From positions 1,612,001 through 1,676,000 of the forward strand of contig NZ_CP046252.1 in assembly GCF_009720145.1 (NCBI RefSeq): 64,000 nt of DNA, in the 5' to 3' direction. The notes under the pieces were generated by a model. That model worked only from the letters and a program-made list of their open reading frames with translations. It did no database searches and was not told the DNA's origin. The stretch's first letter is position 1; every line of letters begins with the position of its first letter. Shown here one piece after another: positions 45,205-54,277 of this stretch. Position numbers and translations under genes: made by a program. The DNA is from Sphingobium sp. CAP-1 (lineage in GTDB: Bacteria; Pseudomonadota; Alphaproteobacteria; Sphingomonadales; Sphingomonadaceae).

Positions 45205-47904
45205 TCAGCCCAGCCGATCCAGCGCCGCCTTCAGTCGTTCCGCCTCGGCGGTCTTTTCGGCATGATCCTCGCGCGCCTTGGCGACCGCTTCGGGCTTGGC
45301 CTTTTCGACGAAACTGGGGTTGGACAGGCGACCGCCCAGGCCATCCCGCTCCTTCTCCGCCGCGGCCAGCGCCTTGGCCAGGCGGGTCTTTTCCGCCGCG
45401 ATGTCGATCACGCCTTCCAGCGGCAGGATGAAGGTCGCTTCATCCACCACGATCTGCGCCGCGCCGCCGGCCGGCGGCTCGCCGAAGGTCAGGCTTTCGA
45501 CACGGCCAAGCCGCGCCAGCGCCACGCCCTGCCGGTCGAGGCGGCGTTGCGTTTCTTCCGCCCCGTCGCGCACCACCATCGGCAGCTTCGCACCCGGCGG
45601 CACATTGAGTTCGGTCCGCGCGGTGCGGATCGCACTCACCAGCCGGATCAGCCAGTCGATCTCCGCCTGCGCGTCGCTATCGACGGCGGCGAGCACCTGC
45701 GGCCAGCGCGCCACGATCAGTTCATTGTCGCGCTCGCCGGTCAGGTGCCATAACTCTTCGGTGATGAAGGGCATGAAGGGGTGCAGCATCACCAAAATCT
45801 GGTCGAACGCCCAGCCCGCGACGGCGCGCGTCTCGTCATCCATCGCGCCCTTGGTGAGTTCGATATACCAGTCGCAAAACTGGTCCCAGACGAAATGATA
45901 GATGGCGTTGGCCGCCGCGTCGAAGCGCAGTTCGGTCATGGCGGTGTCGATCGCCTGCACGGTCGCGACCGTTTCCGCGATGATCCAGCGGTTGACCGGC
46001 AGCGCGGCGGCGGGCGCCTCATGACTGGTCGAGGCGGCAACGCCGTTCGACTGGAGGAAGCGCGCCGCGTTCCACAGCTTGGTCGCGAAGTTGCGATAGC
46101 CCTCGACCCGCTTCTCATCCATCTTCACGTCGCGGCCCTGGCTTTCCATCGCCGCCATGAAGAAGCGCAGCGCGTCCGCGCCGAACTTGTCGATCAGGCC
46201 CAGCGGATCGACCACATTGCCCTTGGACTTGGACATTTTCTGCCCGTCGGCCGCCCGGACGAGGCCGTGGAGATAGAGCTTGCGCCACGGCACATCGCCC
46301 ATGAACTCCATCCCCTGCATCGCCATGCGGGCGTCCCAGAAGAAGAGGATGTCGAAGCCGGAAATCAGCAGATCGTTGGGATAATGGCGCGACAGCTTGT
46401 CCGACTGCTCCGGCCAGCCGAGCGTGCCGAACGGCCAGAGCGCGGAGGAGAACCAGGTGTCGAGAACGTCGGGGTCGCGGGTCAGCGCCTTGTTGCCGGC
46501 CAGCGCCTGCGCTTCCGCCTCGCTTTCGGCGACATAGCTGTTGCCATCCTCGTCAAACCAGGCCGGGATCTGATGCCCCCACCAGAGTTGCCGCGAGACG
46601 CACCAGGGCTGGATATTCTCCATCCAGTTGAAGAAGGTCTTTTCCCACGTCTTGGGCACGATCTCGATCGCGCCGTCGCGGACCGCCTGCATCGGGGCGA
46701 CGGCCAGCTTTGCCGCGTCGACATACCATTGGTCGGTCAGCCAGGGTTCGATCACCACGTTGGAGCGGTCGCCGAAGGGCGTCTGGATGGTGCGCGGCTC
46801 GAAATCGGCGGCGACTTCCTCGCCTTCCTTGTCCTTCGTGACATGCGGCGCGAGGAAACCCAGTTCCTTCATCTCCGCGACCACGGCTTCGCGCGCGCCC
46901 TCCACGCCATCCTTCTTGAAGCGGTGCAGCCCCAGGAAGCGATCGGGGATCAGCCCGTCGGCGGTCTGGATGACATTGGCGTCGGCATCGAACATGTTGA
47001 GCATCTCGCCGGCCTTCAGCCCCGCGCGCTTGCCCACTTCGAAGTCGTTGAAATCATGCCCCGGCGTGATCTTGACCGCGCCCGACCCCAGCGCCGGGTC
47101 GGCATAATCGTCGCCCACGATCCGCAAGCGCCGCCCGGTGATCGGCTGGAGAATCGCCTTGCCGATCACGCTTTGATAACGCGGGTCGTCGGGATGGACC
47201 GCCACCGCCATGTCGGCCAGCATCGTTTCCGGCCGCGTGGTGGCGACGACGATATGATCGCAGCCATCGGCCAGAGTCACGCCATCGGCCAGCGGATAGC
47301 GAAAGCGCCAGAAGCCGCCCTTCGTCTCGACCGTCTCGACCTCAAGGTCGGAGATCGCCGAGCGGAAACGCGGGTCCCAGTTCACCAGCCTTTTGTCGCG
47401 ATAGAGCAAGCCGCGCTGGTGCAGTTCCACGAAGGTCTTGACCACCGCCTTCGAAAAGCCCTCGTCCATGGTGAAGCGTTCGTTCGCCCAGTCCATGGAG
47501 CAGCCCAGCCGCCGCAACTGACGCGTGATCGTGCCGCCGCTTTCTTCCTTCCATTCCCACACCTTGGCGATGAACGCGTCGCGGGTGAAGTCGGTGCGCT
47601 TCTGCTGCTGTGCATTGAGCTGGCGTTCCACGACCATCTGGGTCGCGATGCCGGCATGGTCGGTGCCGACCACCCACAGTGCATCCTTGCCGCGCAACCG
47701 CTCGTACCGGATGACGATGTCCTGCAACGTATTGTCGAGCGCATGGCCGATATGCAGGCTGCCGGTCACGTTCGGCGGCGGGTTCACGATCGTAAACGGC
47801 GTCGCGTCCGGCCGTTCGGGGCGGAACAGGCCATTCGCCTCCCAATGGGCATACCAGCGGGATTCAATATCGGCGGGGTCGAAGGTTTTCGGCAATTCGG
47901 TCAT
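45205..47904 (-). CDS. valS: valyl-tRNA synthetase
   Basis: Charges tRNA(Val) with valine in two steps. The 899-residue class I synthetase carries the HIGH signature at 51-54 (NVTGSLHIGHALDN), an editing domain with LPDPEVGSG-type residues, KMSKSKGN near residue 556 for the second active-site motif, and a C-terminal coiled coil (IDIAAEKTRLAKALAAAEKE). It is on the same strand as popZ, tolC and the PIMT gene further down, but a group of unrelated genes lies in between. Confidence 0.98.
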   Translation of the reverse strand: MTELPKTFDPADIESRWYAHWEANGLFRPERPDATPFTIVNPPPNVTGSLHIGHALDNTLQDIVIRYERLRGKDALWVVGTDHAGIATQMVVERQLNAQQQKRTDFTRDAFIAKVWEWKEESGGTITRQLRRLGCSMDWANERFTMDEGFSKAVVKTFVELHQRGLLYRDKRLVNWDPRFRSAISDLEVETVETKGGFWRFRYPLADGVTLADGCDHIVVATTRPETMLADMAVAVHPDDPRYQSVIGKAILQPITGRRLRIVGDDYADPALGSGAVKITPGHDFNDFEVGKRAGLKAGEMLNMFDADANVIQTADGLIPDRFLGLHRFKKDGVEGAREAVVAEMKELGFLAPHVTKDKEGEEVAADFEPRTIQTPFGDRSNVVIEPWLTDQWYVDAAKLAVAPMQAVRDGAIEIVPKTWEKTFFNWMENIQPWCVSRQLWWGHQIPAWFDEDGNSYVAESEAEAQALAGNKALTRDPDVLDTWFSSALWPFGTLGWPEQSDKLSRHYPNDLLISGFDILFFWDARMAMQGMEFMGDVPWRKLYLHGLVRAADGQKMSKSKGNVVDPLGLIDKFGADALRFFMAAMESQGRDVKMDEKRVEGYRNFATKLWNAARFLQSNGVAASTSHEAPAAALPVNRWIIAETVATVQAIDTAMTELRFDAAANAIYHFVWDQFCDWYIELTKGAMDDETRAVAGWAFDQILVMLHPFMPFITEELWHLTGERDNELIVARWPQVLAAVDSDAQAEIDWLIRLVSAIRTARTELNVPPGAKLPMVVRDGAEETQRRLDRQGVALARLGRVESLTFGEPPAGGAAQIVVDEATFILPLEGVIDIAAEKTRLAKALAAAEKERDGLGGRLSNPSFVEKAKPEAVAKAREDHAEKTAEAERLKAALDRLG

Positions 47905-47948
47905 GGTTGCGCTTTAACGGCAACGTCGGCAACGTCAATTAAGCGGCG

Positions 47949-48572
47949 TCATTCGATCACAAGATTCGCTTGCAGCATCGCCTTCAAATCGGCTGGCAAT
48001 GGTCCCACCACCGATAGCGGCCTTTTATATTTCTTGATGGCGACCAGCTTCGGATCGCCTCGGCTGTTATCGAAAATGGCGAGATAATCGAGATGCTTTG
48101 CAAAAAGCGCCAGTTGTTCAAAGGACCGGGCGCGTCGCGCGATAATTTTCTCGGCGGGAACATCGTGCCCACCTTCGGACACCCTCAATTTCACACGCTC
48201 AATCTGGAGTTCGGCGGATTCCAGCACGACATACAGCATCCGAACATCAAAGCCCCGCGCCTTGGCGCGTTCAATCAACGCCCGATATTTGGGCGTGGAC
48301 AGCACTGTTTCCACGCCAATCGTCTGATGCACCTCAATGGACGCATCAAGCCAGTTCTGGATGCGATCAAGCGCTGCCCGGTTGGCGTCATTCTGGGCCA
48401 GACTTTCCTGCTCCATCAGGCGAAGCGTGAGGAGATCAGGGTTGATGATCCATATGGAACCGCCCCATCCATCAATATCAGTGCGGTTATAAAGCGTGCT
48501 TTTGCCGGACCCATTGGGTCCGGCAATGATCCATAAAGATGGCTTCTCCGCTTTACGCGGCGATATCTGCAT
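47949..48572 (-). CDS. zeta-toxin-like P-loop protein
   Basis: A 207-residue protein with Walker A GPNGSGKS at 18-25 and the zeta-toxin pattern PSLWIIAGPNGSGKST, INPDLLTLRLMEQESLAQNDANRA and a following VETVLSTPKYRALIERAKARG. Zeta toxins phosphorylate UDP-N-acetylglucosamine and stop cell-wall synthesis; related kinases have other roles. It overlaps the small gene upstream by 20 bases, forming a compact two-gene unit that resembles a toxin-antitoxin pair. Toxicity is not shown by sequence. Confidence 0.8.
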   Translation of the reverse strand: MQISPRKAEKPSLWIIAGPNGSGKSTLYNRTDIDGWGGSIWIINPDLLTLRLMEQESLAQNDANRAALDRIQNWLDASIEVHQTIGVETVLSTPKYRALIERAKARGFDVRMLYVVLESAELQIERVKLRVSEGGHDVPAEKIIARRARSFEQLALFAKHLDYLAIFDNSRGDPKLVAIKKYKRPLSVVGPLPADLKAMLQANLVIE

Positions 48573-48747
48573 CTTTGGCCCGCTCGCGCCGCTCGCGTTT
48601 CAGGCGGCGCACATTGGAGCGAAATGCAGCGAGCAGATCATATTCCAACGTCTCGCTTTCGGACTGCACGACCTTGACGGCAATCATCTCGCCATTGGGC
48701 GCGCGCTTCCATTTGGTCGGCAAATCACTGGGGCGTTTATCGGTCAT
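48553..48747 (-). CDS. short protein upstream of the zeta-toxin-like gene, possible antitoxin
   Basis: I do not recognise a family. The 64-residue protein is charged and basic at the end (RSNVRRLKRERRERAKDADIAA), with no signal peptide. Its position, size and 20-base overlap with the zeta-like gene suggest an antitoxin that is translated first. The ATG at 48747 follows AGAGG, so I prefer it to 48783. It does not resemble the helical epsilon antitoxin, so the pair would be unusual. Confidence 0.6.
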   Translation of the reverse strand: MTDKRPSDLPTKWKRAPNGEMIAVKVVQSESETLEYDLLAAFRSNVRRLKRERRERAKDADIAA

Positions 48748-48797
48748 GTCGTTACCTCTACCATAGAGATAATATGCGTGCACAGGTTAGGAAAGAG

Positions 48798-50858
48798 CTA
48801 TTTCCCCGTCCACTTGTCCAGCCAGCCCAGCGCCTCGCCATACCATTGCAGCGAATTTTTCGGTTTCAGCACCCAGTGATTTTCGTCCGGGAACACCAGC
48901 AGCTTTGAGGGAATGTCGCGCCGCTGGAGCGCGGTGAAGGCGGCCAGCCCCTGGGTATAGGGGATGCGGAAATCCTTCTCTCCGGTCACGACCAGCATCG
49001 GCGTTTTCCATGCCGCGACATGGTTGACCGGGTTCCATTTCTCAAACTCTTGCGGCTTTTCATAATAGGGTCCGCCATGTTCCCATTCGTCGAACCACAA
49101 TTCCTCCGTCTCATAGGCCATGGCGCGGGCGTCGAACACGCCGTCATGCTGGACGATGCATTTGAACCCGTCGGCCCACTGGCCCTCGATCCAGTTCATC
49201 ATATAGCCGCCATAGCTGGCCCCCAGCGCACAGGCGTTGCTCGCGTCGACCTGTGCATCCTTCGCGGCGGCGGCGGCAAGGCCCAGTTTCAGATCTTCGA
49301 GCGGCTTGCCGCCCCAATCCTTGTTGATGGCGTCGGTGAAGGCCTGACCATAGCCGGTGCTCCCATGGAAATCGACGATCACCGCGGCATAGCCATGGGC
49401 GGCAAAGGCCTTGGGATTCCAGCGATAGGACCATGAATCGTTGAAACTGCCCTGCGGCCCGCCATGGACGAGGAAGGCGACCGGCAGTTTGGGCGCTGCG
49501 CCACTGGCGGAGGGGTTCAGGGGCTTGACGATCTGGCCCCAGACGGTGTCGCCATTGGCTCCCTTGAAGCTGAACCGCTCCACCGACACGTCATCGACGC
49601 CCGCCAGCTTCGCCGCGTTCACATCGGTCAGGCGAACGGGCTTCCCCTTGGCCGGCATCTTCCAGAAATCGGCGGGCGACTGGATGCTGTCCAGCGCATA
49701 GATGAAGCCGCCCTGCGGCAACGGCACGACGCTGCCGGCATGGCCCTTTTCCGTCAGCCGCGTCACCTTGCCCGACGCCGCATCGACCCGGAATACCGGA
49801 TTGTCCAGCACGTCATTGGCGGTGACGAGCAGCCCCTTGCCATTCGCTTCCCAGGCGATCGAGGCGACCGAGCGGTCCCAGCCTTGCGTCAGCGCCTTCG
49901 TCTCGCCGCTGGCGATGTTGCGCAGCATCAGCACCTGCCGGTCGGCCTCATAGCCCGGCCGCTTCATCGCCACATAGGCCAACCATTGGCCATCGGGCGA
50001 CACGGTCGGCAGCGTATCGGTCGCGTCATTGGCGTCCGTCAGGTTGACAGGCGCGCCGCTGCCATCGGCCGGCGCCGAAAAAATGTCGAGATTGGTCGAT
50101 AGCGGCTCGATCGGGTTCTGTGGCCGCCCCGCCTCGCGCAGCGCGAAGAACAGCGTCTTGCCGTCCCTGCTCCAGGCGATCTCCTCCGCGCCGCCAAAGG
50201 GCTTGGACGGGCTGTCGCCGACAAGACCGCCCATCACGGACACCGCCGGGCCGCCCGCGACCGGCATCACGAAAATCTGCGATCGCTGGCCATCGGACCA
50301 TGTGTCCCAATGGCGCACGAACATCTGGTCATAGACGCGGCCCGACCCGGCCTCCTTTGGCGCGTCGGGCTTTATATCATCGATCGTCCTGGCGCCGACC
50401 GGCCGGTCGGCCCAGAGCGCGACTTTGGTTCCATCGGGGCTGAGCAGGAAGCCGGAGATGCCACCGGGCGCCTTGCTGATCTGCACCGGATCGCCGCCGG
50501 AAAGCGCCACGCGCCAGAGCTGGTCGTCGCCGCTGGCGTTGGACTGGAAATAGAGCGCGGTGCCGTCGGGCGAAAAGACCGGCGATGTTTCATTCCTGTC
50601 AGGCGTCGACGCGATCAGGCGCGGCGCCTGCCCCGCCTTGCCCATGTCCAGCAGATAGAGGTCCATCCGCCCCTTGTTCGCCGCCAGATCGGTGCTGCGC
50701 AATTGCCAGGCCAGCCATTTGCCGTCCGGCGACACCGCCGGCGCGGAAATGCGGTTCAGTGCCACCATGTCGGCGGGGGTGAAGGGCCGGGCGAAGGCGG
50801 GCGAGGCGCATGGCGCCAGCGCGGTGGCGGCCAGCGCGATGGTCAGGATTTTCTTCAT
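48798..50858 (-). CDS. S9 family prolyl oligopeptidase-like serine peptidase
   Basis: A secreted peptidase of 686 residues with a signal peptide ending near SPAFA at about residue 23. A WD40/DPPIV-like propeller (the repeated SPDGTKVALW-type blades) covers the first two thirds. The alpha/beta-hydrolase domain has catalytic Ser548 in GASYGGYM, an acid in TGEKDFRIPY and a His in DENHWV. It should cleave peptides after proline or basic residues outside the cytoplasm. The long open frame extends upstream, but the ATG at 50858 begins the signal peptide. Confidence 0.92.
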   Translation of the reverse strand: MKKILTIALAATALAPCASPAFARPFTPADMVALNRISAPAVSPDGKWLAWQLRSTDLAANKGRMDLYLLDMGKAGQAPRLIASTPDRNETSPVFSPDGTALYFQSNASGDDQLWRVALSGGDPVQISKAPGGISGFLLSPDGTKVALWADRPVGARTIDDIKPDAPKEAGSGRVYDQMFVRHWDTWSDGQRSQIFVMPVAGGPAVSVMGGLVGDSPSKPFGGAEEIAWSRDGKTLFFALREAGRPQNPIEPLSTNLDIFSAPADGSGAPVNLTDANDATDTLPTVSPDGQWLAYVAMKRPGYEADRQVLMLRNIASGETKALTQGWDRSVASIAWEANGKGLLVTANDVLDNPVFRVDAASGKVTRLTEKGHAGSVVPLPQGGFIYALDSIQSPADFWKMPAKGKPVRLTDVNAAKLAGVDDVSVERFSFKGANGDTVWGQIVKPLNPSASGAAPKLPVAFLVHGGPQGSFNDSWSYRWNPKAFAAHGYAAVIVDFHGSTGYGQAFTDAINKDWGGKPLEDLKLGLAAAAAKDAQVDASNACALGASYGGYMMNWIEGQWADGFKCIVQHDGVFDARAMAYETEELWFDEWEHGGPYYEKPQEFEKWNPVNHVAAWKTPMLVVTGEKDFRIPYTQGLAAFTALQRRDIPSKLLVFPDENHWVLKPKNSLQWYGEALGWLDKWTGK

Positions 50859-50979
50859 GAGGACAGGCTTTCCAGATCGATCGCCTTCGCCCCGGCAAGA
50901 GATGATGGAGCGGCGGGCGATACGGATGATGCCTGTGGAGTAATGCCCGATGGCGATGCCGACAAGTGCCGCCCTTCGT

Positions 50980-52113
50980 TCAGGCCGCCACGCCCTCCGC
51001 GCTTGCAAAGGCATCCAGCTTCGCGAGGCAGGCGGCGCGCTGCGCCTCGCCCATCCATCCCGCGTTGAAGGCATTGCGTGACAGCATCACCAGTTCGGCC
51101 TTGGTGAGCGCGCTGCGCGCCTGCGCCTTCACCAGCACCTCGTTCAGATATTCGCTGCCCATATAGGCCGGATCGTCGGAATTGATGGTGAGGTTGAGGC
51201 CCGCGTCGATCATCCCGCGCACCACATCGACCGGCGGCGCCTCTCCCCGCACCGTGCCGGAAAAGGTCGGACAGACGGTGAAACTGAGGTTCCGTGCCTT
51301 TGCCGCCGCAATCAGTTCGGGCGATTCCAGAATGTTGCCGCCATGATCGATGCGATCGACGCGCAGGTCGATAATCGCCTGCCGCAGATGGTCGAGTATG
51401 TCCTGCTGGTTGAGGTCGCAATGCGCCGTGACCTTCAGACCCGCCGCCCGCGCTTTGGCGAAATGGGCGGCGAACTTGACCGGCGGATGGTCCTTCTCGT
51501 CCGAATCCAGCCCGACCGCCACCAGTTGATCGCGGAAGGGCAGCGCCGCGTCGAGCGCCGCCATCGCCGATTCGGCCGACAGGTCGCGCACGAAGCACAG
51601 GATCAGTTGCGATCCGATCCCCAGCTTTGCGGCCGCGTCCCGCCGCGCGCGGGTGATGCCGCCGATCACCGCCGCCATCGGCACGCCGCGCTTCAGATGC
51701 TCCTGCGGGTCGAAGAACATCTCGGCATAGAGGATATTCTGCGAGGCCGCCTTGGCCAGATAGGCATAGGCCAGATCGTAAAAGTCCGGCTCGGTCCGCA
51801 GCACCTTCATGCCGTCATAATAGATGGCCAGGAAGCTGGGCAGGTCATGGTAAAGATAGCTGGCCTTCATCGCGGCGACATCGGCAAAGGGCAGGTCCAG
51901 CCCGTTGCGCTTCGCCAGCGCGAATTTCATCTCCGCTTCCAGCGTGCCTTCCAGATGGACATGATATTCCGCCTTGGGCATCGCGGCGATGAAGCGCGCC
52001 ATGTCAGCCGGGGGAGCGTCATCCGTCGCGGCCCATACAGACGGGGACGACAGCCAGGGCAGCAAAGCGGCGCCCGCCATAGCCTGAATCATCGCGCGCC
52101 TGCCAACCATCAT
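50980..52113 (-). CDS. exported adenosine-deaminase-family metalloenzyme with altered HAGE motif
   Basis: A 377-residue amidohydrolase with a twin-arginine-like signal (VGRRAMIQAMAGAALLPWL) at the N-terminus, so it is probably exported, perhaps by Tat. Metal ligands of the family are present: His51 and His53 in HVHLEG, His257 in RIDHGG, Asp313-Asp314 in NSDDPAY. The normally conserved HAGE catalytic motif appears as HCDL at 231-234, so the usual catalytic Glu is replaced by Leu with an Asp one position earlier. It may be an inactive or altered-specificity relative. It neighbours the S9 peptidase. Confidence 0.85.
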   Translation of the reverse strand: MMVGRRAMIQAMAGAALLPWLSSPSVWAATDDAPPADMARFIAAMPKAEYHVHLEGTLEAEMKFALAKRNGLDLPFADVAAMKASYLYHDLPSFLAIYYDGMKVLRTEPDFYDLAYAYLAKAASQNILYAEMFFDPQEHLKRGVPMAAVIGGITRARRDAAAKLGIGSQLILCFVRDLSAESAMAALDAALPFRDQLVAVGLDSDEKDHPPVKFAAHFAKARAAGLKVTAHCDLNQQDILDHLRQAIIDLRVDRIDHGGNILESPELIAAAKARNLSFTVCPTFSGTVRGEAPPVDVVRGMIDAGLNLTINSDDPAYMGSEYLNEVLVKAQARSALTKAELVMLSRNAFNAGWMGEAQRAACLAKLDAFASAEGVAA

Positions 52114-52215
52114 TCGCTACCCCCTTGAAACCCGGCCTTCTATCCGGGGATCGGGGCGCGCCTGTCCATCATGGAATATGGCACGGGCCGTGGCAAAAAA
52201 GGGAGCAGGGCCGCC

Positions 52216-52713
52216 TTAACGGCCGGTGATGCGCGCAATTTCCTTCGCAACCATCTCTTCGACCATCGCCGGCAGACGCGCGTCGAGCCATTCCTTCAGC
52301 ATGGGCTTGAGCATCGCGCGGACCAGGCCGTCGAGCGTATTGTCCCCACCATCCCTGGGCGTCACCAGCATCGACGACAGCGCCGAAAGCGAATGGCGTG
52401 CGGCAACTTCGCTTTCGACCGACAGGATCGAGTCGTCGGCTTCAACAGCAGGCGCGGCACTGGGCGCCGCTGCGGCGGGCGCGCTCTTGGGCGCGGCTTT
52501 GGGAGCGGGCACGGTATCTTCCTCCGCGATCTCGTCGGTCAGTTCCAGCACTTCTTCGATGGCAGGCTCCAACGGGGGCAGCGCGGCGACCTTCGCCTCA
52601 CCCCGCATCCGACGCGGCGCGGCCTGCACCGCTTCTTCGCCTTCCTCGGCGATGATCCGCTTGATGGACGAGAGTATCTCTTCCATCGAGGGTTCCTTGG
52701 TCATGTCACCCAT
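52216..52713 (-). CDS. popZ: polar organizing protein PopZ-like, DUF2497
   Basis: A 165-residue protein with a conserved N-terminal helix (PSMEEILSSIKRIIAEE), a variable Pro/Ala and acidic central linker, and a C-terminal helical pair (LDGLVRAMLKPMLKEWLDARLPAMVEEMVAKEIARI). This is the layout of PopZ, which forms polar condensates that hold the chromosome origin and cell-cycle regulators in Caulobacter. The ATG at 52713 follows GGGGAC; an alternative at 52704 is possible. In Caulobacter popZ lies between tolC and valS, matching the local order here. Confidence 0.88.
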   Translation of the reverse strand: MGDMTKEPSMEEILSSIKRIIAEEGEEAVQAAPRRMRGEAKVAALPPLEPAIEEVLELTDEIAEEDTVPAPKAAPKSAPAAAAPSAAPAVEADDSILSVESEVAARHSLSALSSMLVTPRDGGDNTLDGLVRAMLKPMLKEWLDARLPAMVEEMVAKEIARITGR

Positions 52714-52783
52714 GGATAGTCCCCGTCCAACACGCATTGCATATCCCTAGCCTTTAAGATTACCCGACCGGGTTAACAAGCGG

Positions 52784-54259
52784 TTAAGGCTGCCGTGCGG
52801 AAGCCGCGTCGACATTGGCATTTTGTGCAGGCGTGTCAACGGTGCGGGTCGCAACCGGCCTGGCGGCGGGATCAAAGTCCCAATCGAACCATTTGCCCTT
52901 CACCCGATCATAATTGACCATGGGGTCATAAAGCGTGCCGCTTTCCAGGCCCAGATCGTCCGCCTCGGCATGGCCCATGGCCGCCAGCAGGCTGAAACCC
53001 GCGACATAGGCGTTGCGCCGCGCCGCCACCAACTGCACCTTGGCGTTGAGCGATTCCTGCTCGGCATTGAGGATGTCGAGGATGGTGCGGCTGCCGACCG
53101 AATTTTCGGCCCGCACGCCTTCCAGCGACAGGTCGGCCGCCGCGACCGCCTTCTGGTTCGAATCGATCGTCTGCAACGACGCCTGCCAACTGGCGTAAGC
53201 GGCGCGCGTCTGGGCGATCACGCTGCGCTCGGCCTCGATTTCCTGCTCGATCGCCTGCGATTCGAGCGCCTGATTCTGGCGCACCTGCGCCGCCGGGCGG
53301 CCACCCTGATAGAGCGGCACCGAAATCTGGATACCGGCCGCCGCCTGCTTGTTGATCTGCGACCCGCCGCCCGCGCTGCCATTGTCGAGCGAGTCGAGAT
53401 AATTGGTGTAGCCCGCCTGGGTGAAGGCCGACAGCGTCGGCATCACCGAACCGCGCGCCGCCTTCACATCATAACCGCGTGCTTCCCGCTGCTTTTGCGC
53501 AGCGAGAATGTCGGGATTATCCTTCAGCGCGACCTGCACGGCCGCATCCGGGTCGGCGGGAAGGCCCGGCAATTGCGGCGGCGCTTCCAGATTGTCCGGC
53601 GCTTCGCCGACCAGCGCGATATAATTTTCCCGGCTGGTAATCAGATTCGCCTGCGCCGTCTGGTAATCCGACTGCGCCAGCGCCAGCCGCGACTGCGACT
53701 GGGCAACATCGGTGCGCGTCACGTCGCCCACCTCGAACCGGTCGTTGGTCGCCTGGAGGTTGACCTCCAGCACCTTCACATTGGCCGCATTCAACGACAC
53801 GATCGCCATATCGCGGATCACGTCCATATAGGCGGCGACGGTTTGGGAAAAGATGCTGGCTTCGGTGCCGCGCAGCGACGCCTGCCCTGCCGCGACCCGG
53901 ATCTTCGCCGCCTTGATCCCGTTACGCACCGTGCCGCCGCTATAAACCGGAACGGTCAATGTCGCCTGCGCATTGACGGTGCGCTGGGGCGAGGTGAAGC
54001 TGATCGTCGGCTTGAGGATGCTTTCGCTATAGCTGCCGGTCAGGTCCAGGCCGGGACGGCCGCCGGCCTTCTGGATCGGCACATTTTCGTCGGTCGCCCG
54101 CTGGCCGGCGCGTGCGCCGGTCAGGGTCGGGTTGGAGGCATAGGCCTTGGCCAGCGCCCCCCGCAGCGTTTCAGCCTGCGCGGGGGCGATAAAGGCAGAG
54201 GTCAGCAACAACAGGGCGGCTGCGGCACGATGCCGTGTGTAGGTGCGCTTCGCTGTCAT
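52784..54259 (-). CDS. tolC: TolC-family outer-membrane efflux channel
   Basis: A 491-residue channel protein that lets type I secretion and RND efflux pumps reach outside. The signal peptide ends near AQAE at residue 30. Two repeats are visible: LRGALAKAYASNPTLTGARA, and in the second half ALKDNPDILAAQKQREARGYDVKAARGSVMPTLSAF. Typical sequences include GGTVRNGIKAAKI and SVGSRTILDILNAEQESLNAKVQLVAARR. It is the same strand as PIMT and popZ. Confidence 0.95.
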   Translation of the reverse strand: MTAKRTYTRHRAAAALLLLTSAFIAPAQAETLRGALAKAYASNPTLTGARAGQRATDENVPIQKAGGRPGLDLTGSYSESILKPTISFTSPQRTVNAQATLTVPVYSGGTVRNGIKAAKIRVAAGQASLRGTEASIFSQTVAAYMDVIRDMAIVSLNAANVKVLEVNLQATNDRFEVGDVTRTDVAQSQSRLALAQSDYQTAQANLITSRENYIALVGEAPDNLEAPPQLPGLPADPDAAVQVALKDNPDILAAQKQREARGYDVKAARGSVMPTLSAFTQAGYTNYLDSLDNGSAGGGSQINKQAAAGIQISVPLYQGGRPAAQVRQNQALESQAIEQEIEAERSVIAQTRAAYASWQASLQTIDSNQKAVAAADLSLEGVRAENSVGSRTILDILNAEQESLNAKVQLVAARRNAYVAGFSLLAAMGHAEADDLGLESGTLYDPMVNYDRVKGKWFDWDFDPAARPVATRTVDTPAQNANVDAASARQP

Positions 54260-54277
54260 CTCCCCCCGCCTGTCATC

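Noticed and set aside
45781..48087. A 768-codon open frame antisense to valS
   Set aside because: valS is complete with HIGH and KMSKS motifs; the antisense translation has no recognisable domain and an arginine, glycine and histidine bias.
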